DNA of 64,000 bases from Cheilinus undulatus (taxonomy: Eukaryota; Chordata; Actinopteri; Labriformes; Labridae): contig NC_054885.1 of assembly GCF_018320785.1 (NCBI RefSeq), positions 10,600,421 to 10,664,420 of the forward strand, written 5' to 3'. Both the position numbers and the translations under genes were made by a program. The notes below the pieces were generated by a model, which searched no databases, was not told the DNA's origin, and saw only the letters and a program-made list of their open reading frames with translations. Position 1 is the first letter of the stretch, and each line of letters starts with the position of its first letter. This document shows, in pieces, positions 1 through 14,700 of the stretch.

Positions 1-870
<870 letters not shown>

Positions 871-1119
871 GCGTAAAGGAACTTGTCATGGATTGAAAAG
901 AAAAACAAGAGAACTGTTAAAAGAAAAAGTAACTATCTGATAACAGGGTGCAAATGACTTCTGACTCGTCCACTGTGATGTTAGTGAGTTATTTTGTAAA
1001 ATGATATGAGTGGTTAACCAGCAGTGGTGGACTTATTAGACATCACTGTGGCTGCTGGGAGACACTGACAGGGCTTAACCAGAATGTACTGAAAGGTATA
1101 TGGTAAGATATATTTTTGG

Positions 1120-1268
1120 GCTTTTTAGTGCCTTTATTGGACAGAGGATAGAGTAACAAATGGGATGAGAGTGGGGCACATGCAGCACAGGACCACTGGC
1201 CGGATTTGAACCCTGGCCACCCACGTACATGGAAAGCGCATTAGACTGCCAGGCTATCTGCGCACCCT
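1120..1268 (-). repeat. tRNA-derived SINE-like repeat
   Basis: The block reads, on the plus strand, as a 'cctttattggacagagga' segment followed by a reversed B-box-like ggatttgaaccc and a reversed tRNA head. A second copy with the same order lies at 36004-36182. The layout matches a SINE on the minus strand, as is common in fish introns. The boundaries are approximate. Confidence 0.55.
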
Positions 1269-1489
1269 GGGCATTTTGTCTTTGATGACATTAACATCAG
1301 GAAACTGAAGTGATCCCAGAAGGCTCATCTTTATTAATCAGATCAGTCAGTGGAAATAACCTGGCACACTCCCAGACTGTTATCCAAAACAGGTTTAATA
1401 TCAAATTCCTGCAGGACTGCAAATATGTGACGCTAAATGTCCATGAACAGAGGAGGCTTACTCCCTCTTTGTCTCCTTTGTGTCTTTAG

Positions 1490-3403
1490 TGTGCGGGAAG
1501 GCTCCACTCAACACCATCAGCAACCGCATCGTTGGAGGAGAGGTGGCCTCTAATGGCAGCTGGCCATGGATGGCCAGTCTGACCATATTCGACTCCCACT
1601 TCTGTGGCGGGACTCTCATTACAGATGAGTGGGTGCTTACTGCTGCTCACTGCATCGACGGGTAAGAGGAAAAATGGAGGAAAGAGTCTTTCATCATCCC
1701 TTACACATAAATTTCAATTCAGCAAAATTCTAGCTTAAGCTAACACTTCAGATCACCAGGAAGGTATTTCAGTGGCCATAAAGCTCCCTTGTGTTCAAAC
1801 ATGGAAATACCCTTCTGAAATCTGCTTCAGTATTTGAAAAGGTGGCAGCGTCTAGGCCATGCTTATTTTCCACATTTTAAACAGGGAATAAACGCAAGTC
1901 CACTATGAGCAAAAACTCAGCGGCTCTTAAGAAAAATGAACTTTGAACAGGCAGAATCTTCAAGCAGGACCAGAATCGAGCTGAACCTGCATCTGTTGTG
2001 ACTGTATGCATGTAGAAATGAAATCAGAGCTTCTTGTTTTTTAGAAAGTTGACTTTCTGAGATGCTGCACATGACTGTTTTCCATGTCTGAGCTCTGTTT
2101 TCTTCTGCTTTCCAACCCTCTAGAACCCCCCTAAGCAGTGTGGTCGTGCATCTTGGTCGGCAGAGCCAAGAGGGACCCAACCCCAACGAAGTGTCTCGAA
2201 CAATCTTGCAGAGCTTTATTCATCCTAACTACAGCATTTTTAATATTGACAATGACATTGCCCTCCTGAAGCTGTTTTCACCTGTGACTTTTACTGACTT
2301 CATCTGGCCAGTGTGCTTGGCAGCCTCAGACAGCACCATCTTTAGCGGCACCAACACCTGGGTCACCGGCTGGGGCGACGTCAATTTTGCAGGTGGGTCA
2401 GAAAGCAGCTGGATTCTGTTTGTTCCCCATGGAGGCATGTCCCTATATATGTTTAGGAGTACAAATTTTGGTTCATTCTTATTAATATTATTATGGATAT
2501 ATTTTAAACAAAGCAGACTCCTGAACACAACATCGAAAATTAAAAAGCTAAACATCCTGTCCTGAATTTTCCAGTGTTAGTGGAGTGACCTGATGAGTTT
2601 TAAGACAGTCTTGTTTTCCTGAGCTGAACATGACAATGAATAATAAAAGTAAGAAAAGATCATTGCATTTAAAAAAATTTAGAGACTTTGATATTTATAA
2701 AGTTTGTCATGTCACATCTTTTTAAATTGACTTTTGAATGTGAGAGTGTAATCTAATGTAACACCCAAGTATTTAAACCAGTTTGAATTCTTAATAATGA
2801 GAGAGAATTTCATTACTTTCTTCAAATTCAGATAAGTTCAACCTTTGGCATACCTTGGGACTGCCACAAATTTCTGTCACATTTTGAGGCAACTCACCAT
2901 TATTTGTGTGTCAACAGTGTCCCTTCCTTCCCCAAAAAATCTCATGGAGGTGGAGGTGCCGATTGTGGGGAACAACGAGTGCAGCTGTTACTACGACTCC
3001 TTTAACCCGATCACAGACAACATGATCTGTGCAGGCTTTGAAGATGGAGGGAAGGGCGCCTGCCAGGTGAGCATTTTTAACATCAGTATTTGTGTCAGAT
3101 TTGACAACCTGTGAGGACAACTTCTCCAAAACACTTGTTTCTTCACACAGGGGGATTCAGGAGGTCCAATGGTGGTCATGCAGAATGGGACCTTTGTCCA
3201 GAAGGGGATCGTAAGTTATGGAGTAGGATGTGCTGAGCCTACGTTTCCAGGAGTCTTCACCCGTGTGTCCCAGTACCAGTCATGGATCAACAGTCTCATC
3301 ACTGTCAACCAGCCAGGCTACGTCCTCTTCACATCCACAGGGAACGACACTGACCAAAGCTTCAACTGTAGTGACGCATTTCTACCACCAACAACACCTG
3401 CAC
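1490..3403 (+). CDS. Gene 1, catalytic domain 1 (exons C-D-E-F)
   Basis: Exons 1490-1661, 2124-2392, 2918-3066 and 3151-3403. The pro-piece VCGKAPLN precedes the activation site NRIVGG. His57 is in TAAHC, Asp102 in DNDIALL and Ser195 in GDSGGP, so the triad is complete. The residues before Ser195 read GGKGACQ, placing Gly at position 189 and Ala at 190 (trypsin: Asp-Ser). Gly216 and Gly226 are kept in SYGVGC and PGVFTR. Cys170 (in CSC) is an extra cysteine as in prostasin-type enzymes. After the terminal helix comes the family-specific tail with [14 protein letters not shown] and a Cys. Sequons include NGS, NGT, NDT and NCS. It is closest to domain 1 of gene 2: both begin exon D with [12 protein letters not shown]. 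Confidence 0.92.
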
Positions 3404-6400
3404 GTGAGTACTGCTGTGAGATTATACATGCTGATTTTAAGCCTAAAATCTGAACCGAAAACTTCTGTTCTGGAGGCTCATTTGGCAGCAGCTGTCAAGA
3501 GCTTGTCACCTAAAAATCAGAGCAGCACTGAAACCACTGGCTGTTTCTGTGGCTGCACCATTCCATCAGTCTTGGTGTTCAGATGCTTTAATGCAAAATA
3601 ATATAATCAAAATCATTTTTTATCATGACACTATGTGCTTCACTGTCACATTCCTTTAAAAAAAACAGTCAAACTCCTCACTTGGACATACAGCACAACA
3701 ATGTTTGCATTTATGATAAATGATGATCTGAAACTGTTATTAAAACATGCATTTGTCCTTTTTTTCAGAGAATATCTCATTGTCAGATGGTAAGTCATTT
3801 ATTTATTTATTACATCTATTCTTTTGTGGTACTGAATGGGCAATCGTGTTGCGAGAAGCCCCTGAGACAGTGCAGCACATCACAGTAGGGTGTAAGATGC
3901 TGGCAGGCAAGGCATAACCAGGTAGCTGGCATAGTGTGCAGGAACATCTGGGCAGAGTATGGACTGGAGGTCCCATGGTCAAGATGGAAGGCGCCTCCTG
4001 AAGTGGTTGAGAACAGCCAAGCAAAGATCCTGTGGGATTTCCAGATCCAGACTAACAAGATGGTGATAGCTAATCAGCCTGACAATACCAGTCGCTAAAC
4101 ATCAGAAGACAGCGGTAGTGATAGATGTAGCAATACCGAGCGATAGCAACATCAGAAAGAAGGAACACGAGAAGCTTGAGAAATACCAAGGGCTGAAGGA
4201 AGAGCTAGAGAGGATGTGGGATTTGAGGGCAACAGTGGTGCCTAGTAGTGATTGGGACATGGGAGCTGTAACAGGAAAGCTGGCTGGATGGCTCCAGCAG
4301 ATATTGGGAACATCATCTTTCACCCAGAAGTGCGCTGTCCTAGACCCTTAGGCTCCCAGGCCTTTTATCAGAGCTGGACTACATTTCTCGTTGCTCAGAG
4401 GGCAACACTGAAAGCTTTTCACGATAGATGAGATGTTTTTGCTCTACTACCAGTCTGTTTTGGCATGGCTCTGTGATCGGTACGGGGGGTGGGGGGGGGG
4501 TGGGGGGGGGGTTCCAGTGTATCCAGGGACTGCTTCAGCAGTAGCTGTTAGCTCAGATGTAGCTGTAGGAAAGCAGCAGTTTAATTGGAACAGGACCACA
4601 TTTCTTTTTAAAACCAGAGCAGAGAGTAATGCTGAAAGCTTGTCTTGGCAGACAAGATGTTTTTGCACTGGCCTTGGCATCAGTTTTAGATGAAGCTCTG
4701 CAATTAACAATCAAAGACAGCAGTAGCCTGCACGAGAGTGGCACATGCGCACAATGCAATTTGTCACTCTAATTGGCCTCTCGTGAATGCGACAGACAGA
4801 GAATTCCTCCAATCACCTTCTGAAAATTTTCTGAAAAGTCCTCCCCTTACCAGACGCTTTCTATGGGAGCTTTCCCAGATGATGATATAATATATTCAGG
4901 CAATGGGTAAATGAGTTGATATAGGACTGAAGTGATACCAGAAGGCTCATCTTTATTAATCAGATCAGTCAGTGGAAATAACCTGGCACACTCCTAGACT
5001 GTTATCCAAAACAGGTTTAAGATAAATTTCCTGCAGGACTGAAAACATGTGACGCTAAATGTCCATGAACGGCGGAGGCTTACTTGCTCTTTGTCTCCTG
5101 TGTGTCTTTAGTGTGCGGGAAGCCTCCACTTAACACCGTCACCACCCGCATCGTTGGAGGAGAGGTGGCCTCTGATGGCGCTTGGCCATGGATGGCCAGT
5201 CTGACCATATTCGGCTTTCACTTCTGTGGCGGGACTCTCATTACAAATGAGTGGGTGCTTACTGCTGCTCACTGCGTCATAGGGTAAGAGGAAAGATAGA
5301 GGAAAGAGTCTTTTATCAATCCTTATACATGATTTTCAATTCAACAAATTTCTAACTTAAGCTAGACCAGACTCATGCTGAACTTCCATCTGTTGTGACT
5401 GTATGGGTGGAGAAATTAAATCAGAGCTTCCTGTTTTTTCCAGAAAGTTGACTTGCTGAGATGCTGCACATGACTGTTTCCCATGTCTTAGCTCTGTTTT
5501 TTTTTCTTCTCTTACCTTTTAGCTTCAATCCGAGGCTTTTGGCCGTGCATCTTGGTCGACAGAGACAAGAGGGACAAAACCCCAATGAAGAGACCCGAAG
5601 AGTGTGGCAGATATTTGTTCATCCTGACTACAACAGTAGTACTTTTGACAGTGACATTGCCCTCCTGAGGCTGATTTCACCTGTAAATTTTACTGACTTC
5701 ATCCAGCCAGTGTGCCTTGCTGCCCCAAACAGCACCTTCTTCAGCGGTACCAACACCTGGGCCACCGGCTGGGGCGACGTCAATTTTAGAGGTAGGTCAG
5801 AATGCAATTGGATTCCATTTTTCACTAGAGAGGCACGTTATAATATGTGCTTTAGTGTGAAGATGTTTTTATTTCTTCATGAGATAGGGCAAAATAGTTT
5901 CATCGTTTTATATCAATCTGTTAAAAAAGGAAGCTTCATGTTTTGTTTCTTTTTGTAGTTAGCACTTTGTTGTGTGCTGCTCAAAATTTACAAAATACCC
6001 AGATTTTTTAGCACCTACAAAACATGGTTTTTATAAATGATATTCCTCAAAGAGAGTATAAATTAAGAAAATAAAATTGGTCCTTAGATGGGCCTGTGAG
6101 ACATACCATACTTTACATCAAAGAATACAGACTGTGTAACTGTATATATACTGTAATGTACTGTGTGTGTCTGGAACTGGAACCTGCAACTAATTTCACA
6201 TTTCACTAATATCACATTTTGAGGCAATTCAATGTTATTTGTGTGTCCACAGTGTCCCTTCCCTCCCCACGAGACCTCATGGAGGTTGAGTTGCCAGTTG
6301 TGGGGAACAACGAGTGCAGCTGTTACTACGACTACTTTGTCTCAATCACAGACAACATGATCTGTGCAGGCTTTGAAGATGGAGGAAAGGGCCCCTGCCA

Positions 6401-8723
6401 GGTGAGCATTTTAAACATCAGTATTTATGTTAGATTTGACAACCTGTGAGGACAACATCTCCAAAACACTTGTTTCTTCACGCAGGGGGATTCAGGAGGT
6501 CCAATGGTGGTCTTGCATAATGGCACCTTTGTCCAGGAGGGGGTCACAAGTTTTGGAGTAGGATGTGCTGAGCCTACGTTTCCAGGAGTCTTCGCGCGTG
6601 TGTCCAAGTTCCAGTCATGGATCAACAGCCACATCACCTTCAACCAGCCAGGCTACGTCCTCTTCACATCCACAGGGAACGACACTGACCAAAGCTTCAA
6701 CTGTAGTGACGCATTTCTACCACCAACAACACCTGCACGTGAGTACTGCTATGAGTTTGTATGTGCTGGTTTTAAGCTTAAAATCCTAAACCAAAATTTG
6801 TTTCTGTTTTGTGGTCATTTGGCAGCAGATATTAAAATGATGGAGGCACTGAAACCACTGGCTCTTTCTGTGGCTGCACTATTCTGTCAGACTTTGTGTC
6901 CTATTGATGCAAAATATTACCATCAAAAGCATATTTATTTAGAGTTAAAATCAGGATAAATATATGGGAATTACCATGATATTACTGTTTTAGGCCAAAC
7001 AGTTTTGTTATTTCAGGAGACGTCTGAAAAATCAAAGGTGAATAGAGAAACAAATAATCTCCTGATGACTGTTATATGTGGTAAAATTAAAGTGGTTCTT
7101 TAATCAAACTATGAATCAAACAACTGGAAAGTCATGGAAAAAGCTGGAAAACTGTGTGCTAGTCTCTAATACTTCTGAAAAACAAGTCAAACCCCTACCC
7201 TGGACATATATCACATTACTTTCTGCATTTATAATCTGAAACTGTTATCTAAACATGCATTTTTCCTTTTTTTCAGAGAATATCTCAGTGATAGATGGTA
7301 AGTCATTTATTTATTTATTTACTACGTCATTTCTTTTGTGGCATTTCAAACATGCTGAGTGGGCAATTATTGTACTGCTTAAAGTTTTTATCATTACAAC
7401 TAGGACTGGGCAAGTAATTGAAAATTAGATTAAATCGTAATATGCCTGCTGCAGTTTACAAATTACAGAAATTGCAACTTTCTTTGACTTGAAATTTGTC
7501 AAAATAGCAGTTTAATACATTCTTTTTTTTTCTACAGCAGAGATTTTATGCACATTATGCAATAATCAAAATCAATTTTTAAAATCGTTTTCAAGAATCC
7601 GCCTTTTTGTGCTTTGTGTATGTTTTGTTTCAGTCAAAATTAGTGACATAAAAATGATAATCTCCTTCAATAAAGCAATGGGTGTCAAATTTGCAACACG
7701 AGCAGATATAACTAGGTCATTCCATCTAATATTGATGAAGCTTAGCATTAGTTCATATCCCCAGCTGCAGTGAGCTTAAGCCAGCTTCATGGTCCCCACC
7801 CCAGCCGCCTCCTTTATAGCTTAAAGCTTATTGCATCCTCATATTCACATTCATGCTACAATGGATTTATTGCTTCAATTTTTTTTTCATTGCACATTGT
7901 CATTTATGTATCTATTTAGATAGTGGTTTCTAGCCATGCACTCCCAGGGAGCATCTTTACAGCAGAACCTTCCCCGCCAAGTTAAAGGGGACATATAATG
8001 CAACAATCACTTTTTCAGGCTTTTCTAATAAAAATATGTGCCACTGGCCTGTCCACAGTCCCCTCAAATACCAGAAAAATCCATTCCCTTCCAACCTGTC
8101 TTTCTCCACCTTTCAGAAAATGTGTGCTAAAACAAGCCATTCTCAGATTTTACCCTCATGATGTCACATGGGGGAGTGAGCCCCCGCCCCCAGGTTCGGT
8201 TGGCCCTCCCCGCTTGGAAGAAAGTTCCACACGCTTCTCCTGATCCTATCAGCTGCCAGCTGAGATGCAAGATATCTCAGTGGGTTACCCTGCTGACTTT
8301 GGTCTGGGAGATTGATGGTTTAAATCCCAGTCAAATCCTTAACTTTGGATAAAAGTGTCCGTAACATTGTAACATCAGAAGTGCCACTTCCATTTCCTGA
8401 GAGGGGTGTGGTCAGGGGCGGAGTCAGACAGCTCATTACCATTTGAAGCCACAGACAGAAACGGCTGAAACAGGGGGGTTTTCAGACATACAAAAATCCA
8501 ATTCTAGAGTATTTTTTCAGCAACAAACTTCACAGGCTTGTTTTGGGGACCACTGAGGCCGATATAAAATTGTCACACCGTCCTGCTCTACTTCTAGGAT
8601 TGTTTTTTAGCCCAGCTCCTTGTGAATGACCCAGCAGTTGGTACTTGGTAATTAGTTATTATGAAGTCAAATGGATGGCAATGATGAGACATCTCCCATC
8701 TTGCTGGTTTTTATTGTTGGCAT

Positions 8724-8787
<64 letters not shown>

Positions 8788-11700
8788 GTATACGTTAGGT
8801 GCTTTGCCTTAAACACTGCATGGCAGCACTTATGTCCAATTGGACCTGAAACACTTTGTGGCACTTACTGATGTTTCTTCTCGTCTAGATCTTGCTTGTA
8901 TTGTTCTTGCTCTCGAATGTATGTCACTTTGGATAAAAACGTCTGCTAAATGACATTGTAACATTGTAACATTGTCATAAAAAGGTAAAATATGTCCCTT
9001 TTAAAATGCATATCCATTTTGCAATAAAATGGTTAAACGTATGATGAGTCTTCCTGACTGATTTAAGTTATGATTTAGAAAGATTTATTGCTTGAATTTT
9101 TTGAAAAATGCCTAAGTTGAGAAACCTAATAAGAATCGCAAATTAAATTGCAATGGCAATATTGGGAAAAAATATTGCAGTTAGATTATTTTTGCAAATC
9201 ATTCAGCCCTAATTACAACCATCAACATGAAAAACTTATCACTACTAGTTGTGAAATACTGTAATTTAACCCCCTGAAATGTTTATGGACTTTTTTCTCC
9301 AAATCAGTCATTTTTACCAGAACTTGACATTTCTTTAGTAAAACAAGCTCAGAGGGCAACACTGAAAGCTTTTCATGATAGGAAAAGATGTTTTTGCTCC
9401 ACCACCAGTCTGTTTCAGCATGGCTTTGTGATCGGTGGGGGGGGGTTTCCAGTGTATCCAGGGACTGCTTCAGCAGTAGCCGTTAGCTTGGATGTAGCTG
9501 TAAGAAAGCAGCAGTTTAATTGAAACAGGACCACATTTCTTTTGAAAACCAGAGCAGAGATCCACGCCGAAAACTTGTCTTGGCAGACAAGATGTTTTTG
9601 CACTGGCCTTGGCATCAGTTTTAGATGAAGCTCTGCAATTAACAAAGACAGCAGTGGCCTGCACAAGAGTGGCGCATGCGCACAACGCAATATGTTGCTC
9701 TAAATGGCCTTTCGTGAATGTGACAGACAGAGAATTCCTCCAATCACCTTCTGAAAATTTTCTGAAAAGTCCTCCCCTTACCAGACGCTTTCTGTGGGAG
9801 CTTTCCCAGATGATTATGTAATATATTCATGCAATGGATATATGAGCTGATATATGACTGAAGTGATACCAAAGGCCCAACATTATTAATCAGATCGGTC
9901 AGTGAAAATAACCTGACACACTCCCAGACTGTTATCAAAACAGGTTTAAGATTGAATTCCTGCAAGACTGCAGGAACACTAAATGTCCATGAACGGAGGA
10001 GGCTTACTTGCTCTTTGTCTCCTGTGTGTCTTTAGAGTGCGGGAAGGCTCCACTCAACACCATCACCACCCGCATCGTTGGAGGAGAGGTGGCCTCTGAT
10101 GGCGCTTGGCCATGGATGGCCAGTCTGACCTTATTCGGCTCTCACTTCTGTGGCGGGACTCTCATTACAGATGAGTGGGTGCTTACTGCTGCTCACTGCG
10201 TCATAGGGTAAGAGGAAAAATGGAGGAAAGAGTCTTTCATCAACCCTTACACATGATTTTAAATTCGACAAATTTCTAACTTAAGCTAACACTTCAGATC
10301 ATCAGGAAGGTATTTCAGTGGCCATAAAGCTCCCTTGTGTTCAAACATGGACATATCCTTCTGAAATCTGCTTCAGTATTTGAAAAATTAGCAAACACAA
10401 GCCCACTGTAAGCAAGAATTTAGCAGCTCTGAAGACAAATGAACTTTTAACAAGCATGACCAGACTCATGCTGAACCTCCATCTGTTGTGACTGTATGGG
10501 TGGAGAAATTAAATAAGCTTCCTGTTTTTAGAAAGTTGACTTGCTGAGATGCTGCACATGACTGTTTCCCATGTCTGAGCTCTTTTTTCTTCCTCTCTAA
10601 CCCTTTAGCCTTCATCCCAGGCTTGTGGCCGTGCATCTTGGTCGACAGAGACAAGAGGGACAAAACTCCAACGAAGAGACCCGAAGAGTGTGGCAGATCA
10701 TTCTTCATCCTGACTACGACGTTATTCCTTTTGACAGTGACATTGCCCTTCTAAGGCTAACCTCATCTGTGAATTTTACTGACTACATCCGGCCATTATG
10801 CCTCGCAGCCTCGAACAGCACCTTCTTCCATGGAACTGACACCTGGGCCACTGGCTGGGGTGACATCCAATATCTTGGTAGGTCAGAAAGCAACTGGATT
10901 CCATTTTTTCACTGGAGAGAGGTGTCGTAATATATGCTTAAATGTAAAAACTTGTGCTGTCAAATGATTAGAATTTTTAATCAGATTAATCACAGGGTTG
11001 CTTTGGATTAATTTTGATTTATGATGATTAATTATCATTCATTTTAATCTATATTAATCGCGTTTCATTTTGCATAAGCAAGCAGACTCAAGAAAGAAGG
11101 GAATATATATGCCGGGGCTATTCAATTACAAATTCAACTGGGCCAAATTTTTAAATCAAGAAATGTAGCCGGGCCAGACATGTTTGGCACTCAGTAAGTA
11201 GCTGGTAATGTCAAACTTCAAAACAATACAGATCAATTTGATGAAAAATATTCACTTTTGTTCATAGTCTCCCTTTTAAATTTGGCAACATGACAAAAGC
11301 ACATCAAAGAGTGCACAAAAACACAACAACAGAGCTGTATTTGAACATAACCTGAGGCAGTAGAATTTTTTTTCACCTGAATATAAATAAAATAAACAGA
11401 ATGAAATGAATGGCGACACATTAGCCAACGTGCTAGCAGATTCCCCGACGAACGTTTGCTTCACGTTAATGTGGTATTTTAAGCTGGAAGTGCTTAGGGG
11501 AAAAGAAAACTCCTTCCTGAAGAATGTGCATAATACTTAATGTCTGTTGACTGTTCTGTCTTGTTTTTTTTTGGTTCTCAAATTTCCCATTGAGAGGGCC
11601 AACATGCTGTTTAGCATGTTCCATATCGAGTTGGTTGGTCACTACAAGATCAACGGCCCATTTGCGCATTCGTGACGGCAATCTCGACGGTAATCTCGAT

Positions 11701-14700
11701 GGTAACCCTACTTGGACAAACTGCCAGAAATGCGTTGCCAGAGACGTTTCGGGGATGTTGAGTCATTCTGCGCTGTAGATGGGTTAATTGTGTTAAAAAA
11801 TTTTTAATAAGATTAATCATGATGATGGATTAATCCATGTGTTTATAAGTGATGTTCCTTTAAGAGGAATATGTATAAAGAAAATAAAACTGGTTTATTT
11901 TCTTTACTTTTAATGTGACAAATTGTCATGGAACAGCTCTGAACTTTTATATTGTGTTGTATAAACTGTTATAGACTATATATATCTGCATATTAACCTA
12001 CCGTTATGACTCAAAATGAACGATAGAAGGCCTCTACCATATGTGATACTGTCTTATAAGTTCAACTAAAGTAACTGGATAAAACTGATAAAAGAGGTGA
12101 AAACAGTCATGGAGCAAAAGAGAATAAGAGCAGTTTAAATCTGAGTGGTTGAGGCTCTGATTGACCTCACTTCATCAGTAACTCACAATAGAAACAGTTT
12201 TGCTGACTGATGAACAGTTTGAAATAATATTCTTGGTTGTGTTGATGAATGGACACAGTTCTGAGAAAAATATGTTGCATTCATAACCATTGAGTTGTAT
12301 TAGGAGCCACAAAACTACATTTGAAGGAAATTTAACATTATTTGTCTGTCAACAGTGCCCCTTCCCTCCCCACAAGAGCTCATGGAGGTGAAGGTGCCTG
12401 TTGTGGGGAACAACAGGTGCAGCTGTGACTACGACTCCTTTGTCTCAATCACCGACAACATGATCTGTGCAGGCTTTGAAATTGGAGGGAAGGGCACCTG
12501 CCAGGTGAGCATGTTAAACTCCATTGTTTCTGTCAGACTTGACAGCCTGTGACTACAGTTCTCGTAAACACTCCTCTTTTCACACAGGGGGATTCAGGAG
12601 GTCCACTGCAGAGCACGCAGAATAACCGCTGGTTCCAGATGGGGGTCACAAGTTTCGGACTAGGATGTGCTGAGCCTCGTTTTCCAGGAGTCTTCACCAG
12701 TGTGTCCCAGTTCCAGTCATGGATCAACGGCCACATCGCTGTCAACCAGCCAGGCTACATCCTCTTCACATCCACAGGGAACGACACTGACCAAAGCTTC
12801 ATCTGTGATACAGTGTCTCCAACACCAAGCAGCACCCCTGAGTCAACGTCCCCTGCACGTGAGCACCTGCTATATATCTATATGTGCTGATTTTAACCCT
12901 AACATCTTCAACAGGAAAACAACAGTTTTTACAGTAATCTGGCTGCAGCTTGGTAACTCTAAAATGAGGGAGGCACTGAAACTATGGGCTGTTTTTGTAG
13001 ATGCACAACTCTATCACTATCTTACTTCTCAAGTTTTTAAAGTGAAAAAAATTCCAAATGCAAATAAGATTTATGATAGAGATGTGTTGTGCACATCTTT
13101 ACTTTTCCACTAGGTAGTGCCCTGGGTTCATAAATTAAGCTCCCATATATGAGTTAGGTAACATTCTATTCATTTATCCATGTACTATTTTGACTTTGTC
13201 ACACTGCTTCTTTAAACTAAATATTATAGGATTACTGTGTACCTTCAGTGTTGACTCTACTAAAATGAAATTCCTCATTCCTGTTCAAAATGGCAAAACA
13301 TGGAGAGCTCACTGAAAATAAGAGAGGCCGCATTAAAGCACTTCATGATGCTGGATGGTCTTTGAGACATATATGACAGGTGGTCTAATAAGCACTGTAG
13401 ATACACGCATGCACACATGTATCCATACATACTTGCACATAAGCATTCACACACAACCACACAGATGCTTCGCATTGAACAAAGTTGTTCTGATTTGTAT
13501 TACAACTTTTTCATATAATTTTGAGCCAAGAATGGACCAAGACTGGGTTATGTCTCGTGGGTGAGTCATAGAGCGGCTAGCAGTGGCCCACAGAACCCCA
13601 TCGATGTGGTGGCAGAGCCCTCTCAAGGCCCAGTTGGAATATTTGTCCAACCAGCTCACTCCCAGAGAGCCATTGAATTTCTTATTATTTGAAAAGGGCT
13701 TGGCTGCCCCTGACCCAGTTTTCTCTTTAGATAGACAACCCCCAGACCCTTGAGGAGGAGGTCTGCCCTTGTTGTAGGAGTTGCCTGTTGGTCAAGGTCC
13801 TATTTGCATAGGACAGGGGGGCAAACAGGGGCTGCTGTCCTGCTGCCGGCAGGCCAAGAACCATCAAGTGGCCACCGTCAAAACCCCCCAAACCAACACA
13901 CCCACCGCAAAATCCAGTCAAGACTGCCAACTAGTATGGTGGGTAGTGTTAAAATGAAAAGAGAAAAAAACAAAAGAAGCTTAAAATAAGATAATGCTAG
14001 CGATGACATGTGTGTAGTTGTGTTGTTTGCATGTTAATTGTTAATTGGCCAGTTGTTTTAAGTTAAAAAAAGAAATTTATAATAATTATTATACAAATGA
14101 AGATGTTTGGTAATAATGATAGCAGCAACAACAAAAACAAAAAGTCAGAATTCTGAAATAAGAATTATGAGAAGAGGTTACAATACTGAGTCTGAAATCA
14201 GAATCCTGAGAAAAATATCAAAACTCTAGAAAAAAAATTCAGAGAAAATTCAGAATTCTGATATTAAATATGGAATTCTGAGGAACAAAGTTTGAAACCT
14301 GGGGGTAAAAAAGTCAGAGCTTTGAAGAAAAAAAGGCTGAACTCTAAGATAAAACTCCTATTTCTGAGATAAAAGTCGGAATTCTGAGATTGAAGAGAGA
14401 TTTTTTTAGGAACAATAGGCAGAACTCTGAGACAAACTTGTATTCTAAGTAAAAAGTCAGAATTTTGAGATAATAGTCAGAAGAAAACTGCATCACAATT
14501 CTCTTTCTTTCAGTTTCCCTTATTCCTCTTTATCTAGCACTCTCCCTGTTACATGCACTTCAAAAATCATTTTACAACTACATCCTTATTAATAAATTCA
14601 AAATTCAGTGTCCTTTAATGTTGCTTTATTAATTTAAGATTAGTTTTTACACAGGAATAAGGACAATGGCGGTTAGCTAAAGGGGTTAGGACCTGACCTT

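Larger units (their letters stand above)
7986..9000. mobile_element. TTAA-target MITE-like element (piggyBac-type hallmarks) nested in the hAT copy
   Basis: The left end AGGGGACATAT and right end ATATGTCCCTT are inverted repeats with one mismatch. TTAA flanks both sides (7982-7985 and 9001-9004). A TTAA duplication is characteristic of the piggyBac superfamily, but there is no transposase, so this is a non-autonomous copy. Related reversed sequence occurs at 17938-18040. Confidence 0.75.
7401..9211. mobile_element. hAT-type non-autonomous transposon with a nested insert
   Basis: The element begins TAGGACTG and ends CAGCCCTA, imperfect terminal inverted repeats of the TAGGGCTG type. It is flanked by a perfect 8-bp direct repeat ATTACAAC at 7393-7400 and 9212-9219, the target-site length typical of hAT. 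The paralogous gene 2 intron at about 32009-32025 reads atcatgacaaccatcaacat without the insert, an empty site. No transposase ORF is visible. A TTAA-flanked element lies inside it. Confidence 0.85.

Noticed and set aside
8258..8345. tRNA-like A and B boxes
   Set aside because: The cloverleaf is incomplete and the sequence is followed by a fish SINE tail, so it is a SINE head and not a tRNA gene.
8667..8871. ORFs of alternating Ile-Tyr on both strands
   Set aside because: Pure translation of the (TA)n microsatellite.
10036..10040. Altered start of gene 1 domain 3 (tttag|ag instead of tttag|tg) as a broken splice acceptor
   Set aside because: The AG acceptor and phase are intact. The only effect is Val to Glu before CGK.
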